A DNA stretch of 64,000 nt from M3007 sp965249785 (GCA_965249785.1 CBDFMU010000056.1:1-64000); one strand, 5' to 3'. Shown: positions 8,394 through 18,922, counted from the stretch's first letter. Notes: a model not told the origin generated them from the sequence alone. Numbers and translations: made by a program.

Positions 8394-9278
8394 ATGACTT
8401 CGTTGATAAAATTATTGCTGCCGCTGGTGGTACTGTTTGCTTTCACCACTTGCACTGCCCAAATCCCGAATGCCAAAACCACGACCGCGCATATTTATGG
8501 CAATTGCGGAATGTGCGAAAAAACCATCGAAAAGGCCGCTTACAAAAAAGGCGAGGCCAAAGCCGATTGGGATAAAGACACCAAAATAGCGCAAATCACC
8601 TACGATAGCAGCCTCACCAGTGCTGACGTAATACTACAACGCATCGCGGCAGCAGGCTACGATAGCGACCAATTCAAGGCTGCCGACGAGGCCTATAATA
8701 ATCTTGCTGGCTGCTGCCAATATGATCGCCCGAAGACTGCCGAAGCCTCTGCGAGTCCAAGCATGGCACCCGCTGCCGATAATTCGGCTACGCCAGCACC
8801 CGAGATGGTCAAAAAATATGCGGTGGTCGTAGCGGCGGTAAACAGTGCAGGGCCGTTGGCCGAGGTCTATGCTGCCTACTTTGCCTTAAAAAATGCGCTG
8901 GTTGCCACTGACGGGAATACGGCTGCCGCACAGGCAAAACTGCTTTTTAAGGCCATCGACAACGTGCAAATGGAAGCATTCACCGCCACGCAACACCCTG
9001 TTTGGATGAAGTACCAGCAAAAGTTGAGCTATGATGCCGAACATATCAAAGGCGTGACCGACACCGACCACCAGCGGGAACATTTTGCCTCGCTTTCCAA
9101 AAATATGTACGAAATAATGAAGGTAATAAAGCCCGAAACGGCTATCTATTATGACCACTGTCCGATGTATAATGGCGGCAAAGGTGGTGACTGGTTGAGC
9201 ATGGAGCAGACGATTAAAAACCCCTACTACGGCAGGCAAATGCTGACTTGCGGGAGCGTCACTGAGACATTGCAGTAG
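8394..9278 (+). CDS. HMA-domain plus DUF3347 lipoprotein, copper-related
   Basis: The 294-residue product has a signal sequence with a lipobox-like FTTC (C20). A heavy-metal-associated domain with the C-x-x-C pair C38/C41 (GNCGMC) follows, then a linker rich in Ala/Pro and a DUF3347 domain (about 140-290: AVYAAYFALKNAL-like helix, HPVWMKYQ, DHCPMYNGGKGGDW). This architecture is common in Bacteroidota beside copper efflux pumps and probably binds Cu in the periplasm. The HxxxxCPM segment offers further ligands. It precedes the broken multicopper oxidase by about 100 bp. Confidence 0.85.
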   Translation: MTSLIKLLLPLVVLFAFTTCTAQIPNAKTTTAHIYGNCGMCEKTIEKAAYKKGEAKADWDKDTKIAQITYDSSLTSADVILQRIAAAGYDSDQFKAADEAYNNLAGCCQYDRPKTAEASASPSMAPAADNSATPAPEMVKKYAVVVAAVNSAGPLAEVYAAYFALKNALVATDGNTAAAQAKLLFKAIDNVQMEAFTATQHPVWMKYQQKLSYDAEHIKGVTDTDHQREHFASLSKNMYEIMKVIKPETAIYYDHCPMYNGGKGGDWLSMEQTIKNPYYGRQMLTCGSVTETLQ

Positions 9279-9376
9279 TTTTTTTGCAAAACAAAAATTG
9301 TTTAATCGGGTATGGTCTCCACCCAAACTGGTGGAGACTATACCTGTTTCAAAACGTCGAAAATGAAATTTCTCAA

Positions 9377-10662
9377 ATGGCTTTTCAAAAAATTATTTGT
9401 CAAAGACTGTTGCCAATAGCAGCGTTTTTGACCCTTTCGAGCATGCTTTTAGCCCAAAAAATCGTACGCTACGACCTTTTTGTGAGCGATACACTGGTAA
9501 ATTACACCGGCAAAAAAGCACACGCCCTGGCCATCAATGGCAGTATTCCCGGCCCGATGCTGACTTTTACAGAAGGTGACACGGCCCTGATTTATGTTCA
9601 CAACCAATCGAAAGAGGCCACTTCCGTCCATTGGCATGGCATTATTTTACCCAACCAATACGATGGCGTGCCTTATTTGACCACCGCTCCAATTGACCCT
9701 AAAACGACGCACCTATATAAGTTTCCAATAGTCCAGCACGGCACTTATTGGTACCATTCCCATACCGGGTTGCAGGAGCAAATCGGGCTGTACGGCGCCT
9801 TTATAATTCACCCGCGAAAGGAGGTTCCTTTGCCGGAATACGTGATGGTGCTGAGCGATTAGACCAATGAAAAACCCGAACAGATTCACCGCAGTTTGCA
9901 CGATGCCACCGATTGGTACGCCATCAAAAAGGGTTCCACTCAAAACTACGGCGAAGCCCTGTTGAGCGGACACCTCCACACCAAAGTCACCAATGAGTGG
10001 AAGCGCATGTTACCGATGGACGTGTCGGACCTGTATTATGACCAGTTTTTGATCAATAGCCAGCCCGTGCAGCGACAACCACAATTCAAACCCGGCGAAC
10101 GGGTACCAATGGGGTAGCCTCGTCTTACTTCTGGCTACAATATGCGGGAGGCAAAATGACCGTCGTCGCCAGTGATGGCGCAGACCTGGCACCCGTCGAA
10201 GTGGACCGCATGATCGTCGCCGTGTCCGAGACCTACGATGTCATCGTGACCATTCCTGCCAGCGGGAGCGCCGAGTTCAAAGCTACGCCCGAAGACCGCA
10301 CCCAATTCCTGCTGCCGTATGTTGGCTGGGACTATCGGTACAGAAAAGCTGACGATGGCGAGACCACGTTTTTTGGTCAAACCAATACAAAAAATCGGCG
10401 CGAGGTGTTTTGTGCGGGCCTGCGCTACACCCTGCCAATGTTCGTGGTGGCCGATGTGCGGATAGACCAGGCGGGCAAATTTCGCATTCAACTGGGCCGT
10501 GAAGACGTAGCACTGACCAGTCGTCTGCGCTTTAATTTCATGGTAAATACCGACCGCGAATACATGGCCGGTTTTCGGTACATTCTCACGAAATACTTTG
10601 CTTTGTCCACTCACTATGATAGTGATATGGGGATTGGTGCGGGGGTTACTTTGAGTTATTGA
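9377..10662 (+). pseudogene. Multicopper oxidase (CopA-like), disrupted
   Basis: The reading begins MAFQKIICQRLLP with a signal peptide and shows two copper-binding motifs of a laccase/CopA-type oxidase (HWHG and YWYHSHTG). It is then interrupted by an in-frame TAG at 9860-9862. The same frame continues to about 10105, where one base is lost or gained; the next frame continues ASSYFWLQYAGGKMTVVASD. After TPEDRTQ it jumps directly to a CopB-like C-terminal barrel region (GWDYRYRKA ... DSDMGIGAGVTLSY). The third cupredoxin domain, with the HCHxxxH type-1 site, is missing. With a stop, a frameshift and a deletion, an active enzyme is unlikely. Confidence 0.85.
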
Positions 10663-10704
10663 TTCTGCGATGTACTTAACAACGTTTATCAACATTTTAT
10701 ACTA

Positions 10705-11876
10705 ATGCACTTACAACAAACCTGGCGTTGGTTCGGCCCAAACGATACAGTTTCCCTGCAAGATGTGCGGCAGGCAGGCGCGACGGGCATAGTCTCCGCT
10801 TTACATCATTTGCCCAATGGTGCGATCTGGGAAAAGGCCGAGATTTTGGAACGAAAAGCCGTGATTGAAGCCGCCGGATTGACTTGGTCGGTCATTGAGA
10901 GTATTCCCGTGCATGAAGATATTAAGCAGCGTTCGGGCAATTTTCGCCAGCATATTGACAATTATAAAACCTCGCTGCGCAATGTCGGGGCTTGCGGCAT
11001 TCCGACGGTGTGTTACAATTTTATGCCCATACTGGATTGGACGCGCACGGATTTGGCCTACCTAGTAGCGGATGGTTCGGAGGCTTTACGCTTCGATATG
11101 GTGGAGGTTTGCGCCTTTGATGTGTGTATTTTACAAAGACAAAATGCCCATTCAGATTACCCTGCGGAAATATTAGAAAGAGCAGAAAACTGGTTTCAAA
11201 ATGCCGATGAAAAGGCAAAAATGCGTTTAACCCGCAATATCATTGCTGGTTTGCCGGGGTCGGAAGAGAGTTATACGGTGGAGAATTTTCGGCAAGCACT
11301 GGCGGCTTATAATGGTATTACGGCAGAAATATTGAGGGCTAATTTGATAGAGTTTTTAAAAGAAATCGCTCCCGTAGCGGAAGAAGCAGGTGTAAAACTG
11401 GCCATTCATCCCGATGATCCGCCATTTCCGATGTTTGGTTTGCCACGCGTGGTCAGTACAGGCGAAGGACGTAGAAAAGGTGTTTGCGGCACTACGATTC
11501 GCCCTTTAATGGACTGTGTTTTTGCACAGGTTCCTTTGGCGCACGGGCCGATCAGGATTTGGTCGCGATGTTTCGGCAACTAGGGCATCGCACGAATTTT
11601 CTGCATTTGCGGCAAGTCCAACTCGAACCCGACGGCTCTTTTTACGAAGCCAATCACTTGGAAGGTAGCCACGATGTGTACGCCATTATGCGGGAAATTG
11701 TCGCCGAACAGCAACGCCGCGACGCGCCCATTCCTATGCGTCCCGATCACGGTCACCGAATGCTCGATGATCTCCGTAAAGCAGGTAGTAATCCCGGCTA
11801 CACCGCTATTGGACGGCTGCGCGGTTTGGCGGAACTGCGGGGTCTGGAAATGGGGATTTTGCGGGGACTTGCGTAG
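10705..11876 (+). pseudogene. uxuA: Mannonate dehydratase, frameshifted
   Basis: The N-terminal 255 codons (MHLQQTWRWFGPNDTVSL ... LAIHPDDPPFPMFGLPRVVSTGE) match UxuA, which converts D-mannonate to 2-keto-3-deoxygluconate in the cytoplasm. Near 11467 an extra G shifts the frame. The next frame reads EDVEKVFAA for about 30 bases and a second +1 shift near 11495 restores FNGLCFCTGSFGAR, continuing to the normal C-terminus (ending 11876, LRGLEMGILRG). Joined, the length fits the family (about 390 residues). Either the gene is dead or two insertion errors remain in the assembly. The other pathway genes lie 17 kb away. Confidence 0.85.
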
Positions 11877-11993
11877 GCTTAATTGGAACGCGGACGACAC
11901 GGACGACGCGGATTTACACGGATTTTAATAATTGACGAACAAAAAATCCGCGTTTGTCCGCCAAATCCGCGTCGTCCGCGTTCCAATTATGCT
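11877..11993. repeat. Palindromic repeat, GGAACGCGGA family
   Basis: Left arm AATTGGAACGCGGACGACAC (11880 onward) and right arm ending CGTCGTCCGCGTTCCAATT form an imperfect palindrome over almost the whole gap between uxuA and the DUF192 gene. It is a close relative of 655-771. Confidence 0.8.
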
Positions 11994-12568
11994 ACAACGC
12001 GGGCACTTCAAAACCACCCATCGGCCGCTGCGTAGTGAAATCCGCCCAGGCAACTTTCGTACCCGGCCCGATTTTGTATTTATCTGATATTCCGGCATTT
12101 ACCTCGATCACATACTGCGCAGGCAAGCCCGAAGGTTGCGGCGTGTCATTGAGCACGGGCGTGTTTTTGCGAATAGATACCACCTCGAACGCGGAATTGA
12201 CATAGATCATATCGAGCGGAATATAAGTGTTGCGCATCCAGAAAGACTGCGGCTCTTGCGTAGCGAAGATGAACAACATACCTTGATTTTCCGCCATTTT
12301 CTTGCGCCACATCAGGCCTTGCTGTTGTTCCGCGTCGTTGGGCTGCGATCTCGATTTGGAGGCGGAGGAGCGACTTGGTACCATCGGGTGCCCGAAACTC
12401 CAACACACCTTCTTGCACAAAGGTCGGCTCCGGTATAGTGGTGGAGGACGTAGAAGACGAAGTAGCGGGAGCCTCCGTTTGCGTCGCCGTAGTAGCGGGC
12501 GGTTGCACATCCGAACGGCAGGCCGTCAGCAAAGTCAACAGAATAAGTGGAAACCAGAAGGTTTTCAT
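11992..12568 (-). pseudogene. DUF192 lipoprotein, frameshifted
   Basis: From the ATG at 12568 the product starts MKTFWFPLILLTLLTACRSD, a lipoprotein signal with Cys. A Thr/Ser/Pro-rich linker and the start of a DUF192 domain follow (VLEFRAPDGTKSLLRLQIEIA). Around 12335-12350 one base of indel moves the frame. The second frame continues EQQQGLMWRKKMAENQGMLF, NTYIPLDMIYVN and the usual C-terminus, ending at 11992. DUF192 is a small extracytoplasmic domain of unknown function. The two parts together match the family's full length, so only the frame break argues against activity. Confidence 0.8.
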
Positions 12569-12635
12569 GCTAGTGTTTTGAAAGGATAACGAAAAAGTTG
12601 GAAGTTTGTCCAGCAAGACAGAGATTTAATTTCCT

Positions 12636-12747
12636 GCGCACTTGTCATGTGGTAACGTAGTGAAGTCATCTACACAAGCCAAAGTACCCTGAATAACCTG
12701 GCTTGTGTGGATGTCTCCGTTTCACTGCGATATGACAAACGCACACA
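12636..12747. repeat. Palindromic repeat, ACACAAGCC family (copy 1)
   Basis: A left arm (TCATGTGGTAACGTAGTGAAG, then CTACACAAGCC) is mirrored by GGCTTGTGTGGATGTCTCC and a CACTGCGATATGACAA end. A second copy lies at 13972-14094. The rest of the 12569-12883 gap is AT-rich and ends in CTCAAC-family words (about 12858-12880) just ahead of the next ATG. Confidence 0.75.
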
Positions 12748-12883
12748 TTAAATATCATAAAAATTTAGGTTACAGTATATTAATCTATGATCAACGCAGA
12801 GCAGTTTGAATAGCATAAATTAACAATGGGCTGGCAGTCGAAATTTTCTCAACCCCTCAACATTCTCAACTTCTCAACAAAAA

Positions 12884-13958
12884 ATGACCCACACCGAAAT
12901 CGCCAATCTCCGGCTCCATAATCAGCAAATCACGCAAACGAATTTTACCACTGCCGCTGAAATAGTCGGCTGGATGGGAGCCATGCAAGCGCAGGATTAC
13001 GCCCACGCTAAATGGGCGGTTGGCCTGCGCATTCCCGGCTCGACGGACGCGGAGGTGGAAGCGGCGATTGATCGGGGCGAGATTGTGCGTACCCACTTAT
13101 TGCGACCGACCTGGCATTTCGTGGCTGCCGAAGATGCGCGTTGGATGCTGGCTTTGTCCGCTCCGCAAATTATGAAACTGATTGGCCCAATGAACCGCCG
13201 ATTGGAAATGGACAGTGCTATTTTTTCAAAAAGCCATTCCATTTTGGCGAAAGCCTTACAAGGCGGCAACCACCTCACGCGGGAAGAATTGATGGCGGAA
13301 CTTCGTCGCGAGGGCATTCCTACGGATGATTTTCGGTCGTCGCATTTGATGTTTGTGGCGGAACTGGACGGCATCGTCTGCAATGGTGTTCGGCGCGGCA
13401 ATAAACTTACGTATGCTTTGCTGGATGAGCGGATTCCCAAGAGCAAAATGTTCGACCGTGCGGCTGCCATCGCAGAACTGGCGCGGCGGTATTTCACTAG
13501 TCATGCGCCCGCTACGTTGCCCGATTTTTACTGGTGGTCGGGATTGAAAATGTCGGACGCGCGAGCGGGTTTGGAAGCCATGCAGCCAAAAATGGTTAGT
13601 GAAACCATTGACGGCAAAACCTACTGGTGGCCTAACGATACTAAACCATTAAAAACCAAACCGTTAGACCTGCAATTGCTACCCGCTTTCGATGAATTTC
13701 TGGTCAGTTATAAAGACCGCAGTGCCTCGCTTGATCCTTCTCGCAAGGACGCAAGTCGTCACGGTTAATGGTATTTTCAAACCCGTAGTCGTCAAAAATG
13801 GCTGGGTGAATGGGATTTGGCAACGAAAACTGGTGAAAGATCAGGTGGCGGTGGAGGTAGAATTATTTGAAGCATGGGGGGAGGCGGAATATGCGGCGTT
13901 TCAGCGGGAGGCAGCACGGTTTGCTACGTTTTTGGGAAAATCGTTGCATTCTAAATAG
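12884..13958 (+). pseudogene. AlkZ/YcaQ-like winged-helix (HTH_42) protein, frameshifted
   Basis: The first 285 codons read MTHTEIANLRLHNQQI, then MQAQDYAHAKWAVGLR and RTHLLRPTWHFV, the conserved blocks of the HTH_42 superfamily. That family includes the AlkZ and YcaQ DNA glycosylases; the Q-A-Q(D) triplet corresponds to their catalytic QxQ/QxD motif. After LLPAFDEFLVSYKDRSA the frame is lost (about 13735-13765). The C-terminal wing (VNGIFKPVVVKNGW ... FATFLGKSLH) continues in another frame to 13958. Substrate is unknown; a role against alkylation or crosslink damage is inferred from the family only. Confidence 0.8.
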
Positions 13959-13971
13959 GAAATAAATCTCT

Positions 13972-14094
13972 CTTGCTCGTCATGTCGTAGAGAAACGAAG
14001 ACATCCACACAAGCCGGGCAACTGGAAATGCTTTTAAAGATTTTCTGGTTGTCTGGCTTGTGAAGATGTCTCCACTGCGTTGCGACATGACAAT
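13972..14094. repeat. Palindromic repeat, ACACAAGCC family (copy 2)
   Basis: CGTCATGTCGTAGAGAAACG and CATCCACACAAGCC on the left are mirrored by GGCTTGTGAAGATGTCTCC and GTTGCGACATGACAA on the right. It matches the 12636-12747 element in arms but not in core. Both copies flank the AlkZ-like gene. Confidence 0.78.
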
Positions 14095-14106
14095 TAAGAA
14101 GTGTGG

Positions 14107-15958
14107 TTATTTTGTCACCAATACCCATTTGCTATCCACCCGATTCCCGCAGCGCACCTCCACGCGTACCGCACCGGGCGAGCATTTTTTCAAATCCAAT
14201 GTCCAATTTTCCGCCGTCGTTTCATTTACAGAAATGAGCCGACCCATCGCATCCCACAAAGATATTTTCTTTGCAAGTGGTTGAAAATCAGCACTAAATG
14301 TAAGTACTGTCTGCGTTACCGCCGGATTAGGAGAAATAGAAAACCAATCGCCAATTTCGTTTTGCTCCGTCGTCGCGCTCACGCCACAAAGATTCACCAG
14401 CGCATGACCATCCAAATGCCAGGCCGAATCAATCGGTATACAGAGATGGGTCAAAGCCGTCACCCCCACGTCGGGCATACGCGGCGTTTGGCTGAAATCC
14501 GTGCAAGTCAAGGTACCAGTATTCGTTTCCCAAGTAGCGGGTGTGCCGTGCAAAACCGCATTATTACCCAAGCCAGAAGCATCGGCGAAAATGCCGCCCG
14601 CACCTTCGTCCATTTTCCAGTAAGCCAGCAAACTATTGAAATTCGGGTGGTTCGGCTCCATGCTCGAACACGTATATTGGCGAATCACCTCGGCAGAAAG
14701 GGCTTCTTTCCACACGCGCACTTCGGCAATATTTCCCGCAAACCAGAAAGGATAATCCAACGTGCCATCTTGCCCAATTACAAACGGCAGGCCGCTGGTA
14801 ATGTCGCCCACCGAAGCCATCGAAGTAGAGCCAGCCGGTTCGCCATCCTGATAGAGCGTCAGGTTGGCATCGCGGTCAAACACGACGGTGAGATGGTGCC
14901 AATTGCCATCGTTGATTGTGCCGCCAGTCACATCAGCGCGATTGATACCGTCGCCAACATTGACTTTCCAGCGGCTCTGGTCACTGAACGGCGTACTGAT
15001 GACCCAGCCTTTATTCAGGCCGCTGGCCCAATCTTTATCGCTGGCAAAAGCGGCATCGCCCGCGAGCGAATCGTAACGCACTCGCATTTCGATGGTGAAA
15101 TCCTGCGTCGCACCAAACTGAAACGCGGTACTATCCACCGGCTGCACATATTGATCTACGCCATTGAAAGAGAGGGCCGCGCCCGGCGAAAAAGTACTCG
15201 TCGTTTTCTCGATAGGCGTGGATGACAGGCTGGGTTTACTGGCAATAATAAAAGTATTCCGCTCTTCCAGCGAAGAGCCGCCGTGTCCGCTGAGGTTACC
15301 GCCGTGGTCGGGGGTGACGAGCACTAACCAATTCTCTGTCAGGTAATTAGGGCGTTGGTGGAGAGCAGCTAATATCTCCCCCACATAGCCATCAGTGGTC
15401 TCAACAGCGTCGATATATTCTGGTATGGTGGGCGAAAAACCATAACTATGTCCGGCATGATCCACATCATCAAAATCCAGGAACACCACATCGGGATCGC
15501 CAATGGTGAGCGCAGTGACGGCCGCATTTTTCACCTCTAAATCGGTGGCCACGTTGAGTTTCAAATCCGCCTGGTGTATAATCATGTCATTAATGGGAGC
15601 CCAATGACAGATGGAAACGGTGCGCAGCGCGGGGTTATATTGCTCCGCCCGACTAATGAAAGTCTGGATAGAGGTCGTAATGTGAACCAGCGAAAGTGTT
15701 ATCTAATACGCCGTGCTTGTCTTCCCAAACGCCGGTCAGCATACTGCTCCAACCCGGCCCGCTCCACGTAGGATAGTGCGTGAGCGCATCGAAAGAGTAA
15801 GTCGCATGGGGCAGTAAACCCTTGATATTCGGCGTATTAGCTAATAAAATGGCATCGGCGCGGCAGCCATCTATACCGATGAGCAGGACTTTGCCGTTTT
15901 GGGCGGCGAGGTTTTGGAGGAAAAGGAAGGAAAGAAAAATGAGTAGTGGTTGCTTCAT
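14107..15958 (-). pseudogene. T9SS-exported type I phosphodiesterase/LamG protein, frameshifted
   Basis: From the ATG at 15958 a signal peptide (MKQPLLIFLSFLFLQNLAAQ) leads into an alkaline-phosphatase-superfamily catalytic domain: LIGIDGCRADAI (metal Asp), PTWSGPGWSSMLTG (nucleophile region), DFDDVDHAGHSYG and VTPDHGG (metal Asp/His). A LamG/concanavalin-like domain and a T9SS sorting domain (ISPNPAVTQT ... VLVTK) follow. Near 15655 the frame breaks after YPDFH; the other frame reads ISRAEQYNPALRTVSICHW and joins the rest. The enzyme type suggests a surface nucleotide pyrophosphatase or phosphodiesterase. A single indel could be real or an assembly error. Confidence 0.82.
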
Positions 15959-16120
15959 GCAGATGCGTTTTTTGGGGCAAGATAGTGCCTTCAAAATTTG
16001 CAGTAAGGCAAGCCAAACAGGCCTACATACATTCTTCGTGTTCGTGATATATTATCGGTTTGTTTATGGATGGAATATAATTCGATAACCTGCTCTCAAA
16101 AGCCCGTGCCAACGAAGGTT

Positions 16121-16540
16121 TTAAAGTCCTAATTCCCCGCTAATAAACGACTTCGCACCCGACGCGCCGGATATTTCCAGCCAGATTGGACTGTTCACGT
16201 CTTGAATACCAAGTTTGAAAGTGAAAAAATCGCAGCATTGCCGCTCCGACTGGATAAAAACCATCAGTTGGCCCAGCGTCTCGTCCGAACCAGAGAAACG
16301 GAACGCGTATCCATTTTCGGTTTCTACTTTTTCAAGAACTTTTGTTTTTAGTTCCGCAATGGCACCGGCTTTACGGGCTTGTAACTCCGATGTCGTGAGT
16401 TTACAGGCAATTTCTTTGTCAGTAGTCATGACGTTCAGTTTTTCAAAAGATTGACTAGTACTGGCTGCGTCATTTTGCTGTTTCTGATGACAGGAGAATA
16501 GCAAAAGAGCTGATAATAAGCAGATTGTGAGACGTTTCAT
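16121..16540 (-). CDS. Small lipoprotein with ERQCCDF motif next to metal pump
   Basis: The 139-residue product has a lipoprotein signal (MKRLTICLLSALLLFSC, Cys17). A helical segment and a C-terminal part with the vicinal cysteines of E-RQCCDFFTFKLGI follow. A similar E-x-CCxFF segment occurs in small proteins found beside mercury and other metal-resistance genes. The precise family is uncertain. It lies 15 bp downstream of a P1B ATPase on the same strand, so it is probably co-transcribed with it and may bind the same metal outside the inner membrane. Confidence 0.65.
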   Translation of the reverse strand: MKRLTICLLSALLLFSCHQKQQNDAASTSQSFEKLNVMTTDKEIACKLTTSELQARKAGAIAELKTKVLEKVETENGYAFRFSGSDETLGQLMVFIQSERQCCDFFTFKLGIQDVNSPIWLEISGASGAKSFISGELGL

Positions 16541-16555
16541 GTTATCAATAATATT

Positions 16556-18619
16556 TTAATCAAACTTCATCCGCTGCACCCGCACCGCATTTAAAATGGC
16601 CAGTAAAGCTACTCCCACATCGGCAAATACCGCTTCCCACATGGTCGCCAAACCGCCCGCACCCAACGTCAAAACGACAGCTTTTACGGCAAAAGCCAGC
16701 CCGATATTTTGCCATACTACTTGGCGGGTCGCGCGACCAATAGCAATGGCCGTCGCCACCTTGGAAGGTTCGTCGGTTTGAATCACCACATCGGCGGTTT
16801 CGATGGCTGCATCGGAGCCGAGGCCGCCCATGGCGATGCCCACATCGGCAGCGGCCAGCACGGGCGCGTCGTTGAGGCCGTCGCCCATGAAAGCGATGAT
16901 CCGACCGGGCGTCTCTCGTTTCAGCGTTTCCAGGCGTTCTACTTTGCCTTCCGGTAGCAGGTCGCCGAAGCCTTTTTCGATACCGAGGGTGCCGATCACT
17001 TTTTGCACCACGACATCTTTATCGCCGGAAAGCATCACCAGCTCGCGCACCCCGGCGACGCGGAGGCGTTGCACGGTGTCTGCTGCATCGGGTTTGATTT
17101 CGTCGGCGATGGTGATGAAACCAGCGTATTTTCCGCCAACCGCTATGACGGCAATGGTATCCACTTCCGAGTCGAGCGCGGGCGGATAAGCGACCTTGAA
17201 TTTGGTGAGCAGTTTGGTGTTTCCAACCATCACCGGCTGCCCATTCACTTGTCCGGTCAATCCATGTCCGGCGATTTCTTTTAATTCGGTGACGCTAGAT
17301 TTCTTCCAATCCACCTTTTGCTCATCTGCGTATTGCAGCAAAGCTTTGGCGACCGGATGCGTCGAATGTTGTTCCCATGCAGCGGCTAATAACAAGAGTT
17401 CTTTTTGCTCAACTCCTTCATTTTCAATTTTTTGCACTTTAAATACGCCTCGCGTCAACGTCCCGGTTTTGTCCATCACCACCGTGGTAACTTTAGTCAT
17501 TTGATCCAGAAAATTGGAGCCTTTGAACAAAATACCGCGTCGCGATGCCGCGCCAATGCCGCCAAAATAACCCAGCGGAATACTGATAACCAACGCGCAG
17601 GGACAAGAAACCACCAGAAAAACAAGCGACCGATACAGCCAGTCGCGGAACACGTAATCCGCCACCACGAAGTAGGGTACGACCAGCAAAAGCGTAGCCA
17701 GCAGCACCACAATCGGCGTATAAATGCGGGCAAATTTGCGGATAAACAGTTCCGTGGGTGCTTTGCGCGACGTAGCATCCTGGACCATTTTGAGGATACG
17801 GGCGATGCTGCTTTCGCCAAAAAGTCTGGTCACTTTTACTTCCACCACACTTTCTACGCTGACCATGCCGGCCAGCACGTTTTCGCCGGTGGTGATGGTG
17901 CGCGGCTTGCTTTCACCGGTCAGCGCGGCGGTGTCGAAAGACACACTGGATTCGCCAGAGAGGGTGCCATCGAGTGGGACACGTTCGCCGGGCCGGACGC
18001 GGATGGTGTCGCCGACCTGCACTTGGTCTGGCTTAACGTCGGTAAAATTGCCGTCGCGCAGCACCGTGGCTTTGTCGGGGCGCACGTCGAGCAAAGCTTT
18101 GATGCTACTTTTGGCGCGGCTCACAGCAGCAGTTTGGAAGAGTTCGCCGACTGCATAAAACAGCATCACGGCCACGCCTTCGGGATATTCGCCGATGGCA
18201 AAAGCACCGACCGTGGCGAGAGTCATCAGGAAAAATTCGGTGAAAAACTCGCCATGCCTTATGGATTCCCAGGCTTCTTTCATCACCGGCAAACCCACTG
18301 GCACATAAGCCACCAAATACCAAATCAAACGAATCCAGCCCGCAAACCAATTGACTTTCAGCCAGTTGTCGAGCGCAATACCGCTGAGCAGCAATACAAA
18401 ACTGGCAACCGCAGGCAGATAATCGCGCCAGGAACTGGCACCTTCTCCGTGGTCATGCTCATGATCGTGACTGTGTTCGTGGTCATGGCCTTCGTGGTCG
18501 TGATGATGCTTTGCTGGTGGCGGTCCGGTTTTGACCTGAATTTTTTCTTCGAGCGTGCAGCAGGTTCTGCGGCCTTGCGCATCGTAAGTATGGGTGTGAG
18601 CAGTGGGTAGAGTGGCCAT
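16556..18619 (-). CDS. zntA: P1B-type heavy-metal ATPase, CPC class (Zn/Cd/Pb-like)
   Basis: The 687-residue product has a very His-rich N-terminus (residues 38-58) in place of an HMA domain. TGES is at 234-237, the metal-binding CPC at 339-341, and the phosphorylation DKTGT at 383-387. A T-HP motif, GDGLNDAPVL and GSDAAIETADVV are also present; the last is typical of ZntA/CadA pumps. It would export divalent metal across the inner membrane at the cost of ATP. The CCTLEEK cysteine pair near residue 20 could also bind metal. The gene is preceded by a 300-bp repeat-filled gap and followed by a small lipoprotein. Metal identity is inferred. Confidence 0.88.
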   Translation of the reverse strand: MATLPTAHTHTYDAQGRRTCCTLEEKIQVKTGPPPAKHHHDHEGHDHEHSHDHEHDHGEGASSWRDYLPAVASFVLLLSGIALDNWLKVNWFAGWIRLIWYLVAYVPVGLPVMKEAWESIRHGEFFTEFFLMTLATVGAFAIGEYPEGVAVMLFYAVGELFQTAAVSRAKSSIKALLDVRPDKATVLRDGNFTDVKPDQVQVGDTIRVRPGERVPLDGTLSGESSVSFDTAALTGESKPRTITTGENVLAGMVSVESVVEVKVTRLFGESSIARILKMVQDATSRKAPTELFIRKFARIYTPIVVLLATLLLVVPYFVVADYVFRDWLYRSLVFLVVSCPCALVISIPLGYFGGIGAASRRGILFKGSNFLDQMTKVTTVVMDKTGTLTRGVFKVQKIENEGVEQKELLLLAAAWEQHSTHPVAKALLQYADEQKVDWKKSSVTELKEIAGHGLTGQVNGQPVMVGNTKLLTKFKVAYPPALDSEVDTIAVIAVGGKYAGFITIADEIKPDAADTVQRLRVAGVRELVMLSGDKDVVVQKVIGTLGIEKGFGDLLPEGKVERLETLKRETPGRIIAFMGDGLNDAPVLAAADVGIAMGGLGSDAAIETADVVIQTDEPSKVATAIAIGRATRQVVWQNIGLAFAVKAVVLTLGAGGLATMWEAVFADVGVALLAILNAVRVQRMKFD

Positions 18620-18677
18620 TGTGTAAAGATTGAAACTTCCGGTGAGGTAGGGAGCACACCAGAAGCTAAGTTGTTTT

Positions 18678-18822
18678 GATTATTTATGCGAATCTTGCGT
18701 TAAAAATGGGTAGTGATTTTCAGCTGGTTAGCGACCAGCCCTGTCAGGTTTCAAAAACCTGGCAGGTCTAAGTACTTGACATTCACATACTTACTTAGCC
18801 AAACCCATGATTCGTATTATTT
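18678..18822. repeat. MITE-like palindromic element, copy A
   Basis: This roughly 140-bp element has an inner palindrome (CCTGTCAGGTTTC/AAAAACCTGGCAGG). Its ends also mirror each other (ATGCGAATC near 18687 and the inverse ATTCGTATTA near 18810). Its reverse complement matches 33381-33522 along almost its full length. Confidence 0.8.
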
Positions 18823-18880
18823 GAGTATCCGATCAATTACCTGATGGTCATGTGTTTAATCAAATACTGGTATCCTCAGG
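18820..18880. repeat. Dispersed repeat, ATTTGAGTAT family, copy A
   Basis: The words ATTTGAGTAT, ATCAATTACCTGAT and TATCCTCAGG occur in the same order in the reverse complement of 58340-58408. It directly abuts the MITE-like element. The rest of the 18620-18922 gap shows nothing else. Confidence 0.72.
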
Positions 18881-18922
18881 GAGCTTAATTTGCCGGATAC
18901 GGATAAAACCGACTATGATGGG

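Noticed and set aside
14101..15225. 374-residue plus-strand frame
   Set aside because: It lies antisense to the T9SS phosphodiesterase, has no domain and reads as basic low-complexity sequence; the minus strand carries clear motifs.
17405..18610. 401-residue plus-strand frame
   Set aside because: It is the shadow of the P1B ATPase; His/Arg-rich because of antisense codon bias, with no recognisable domain.
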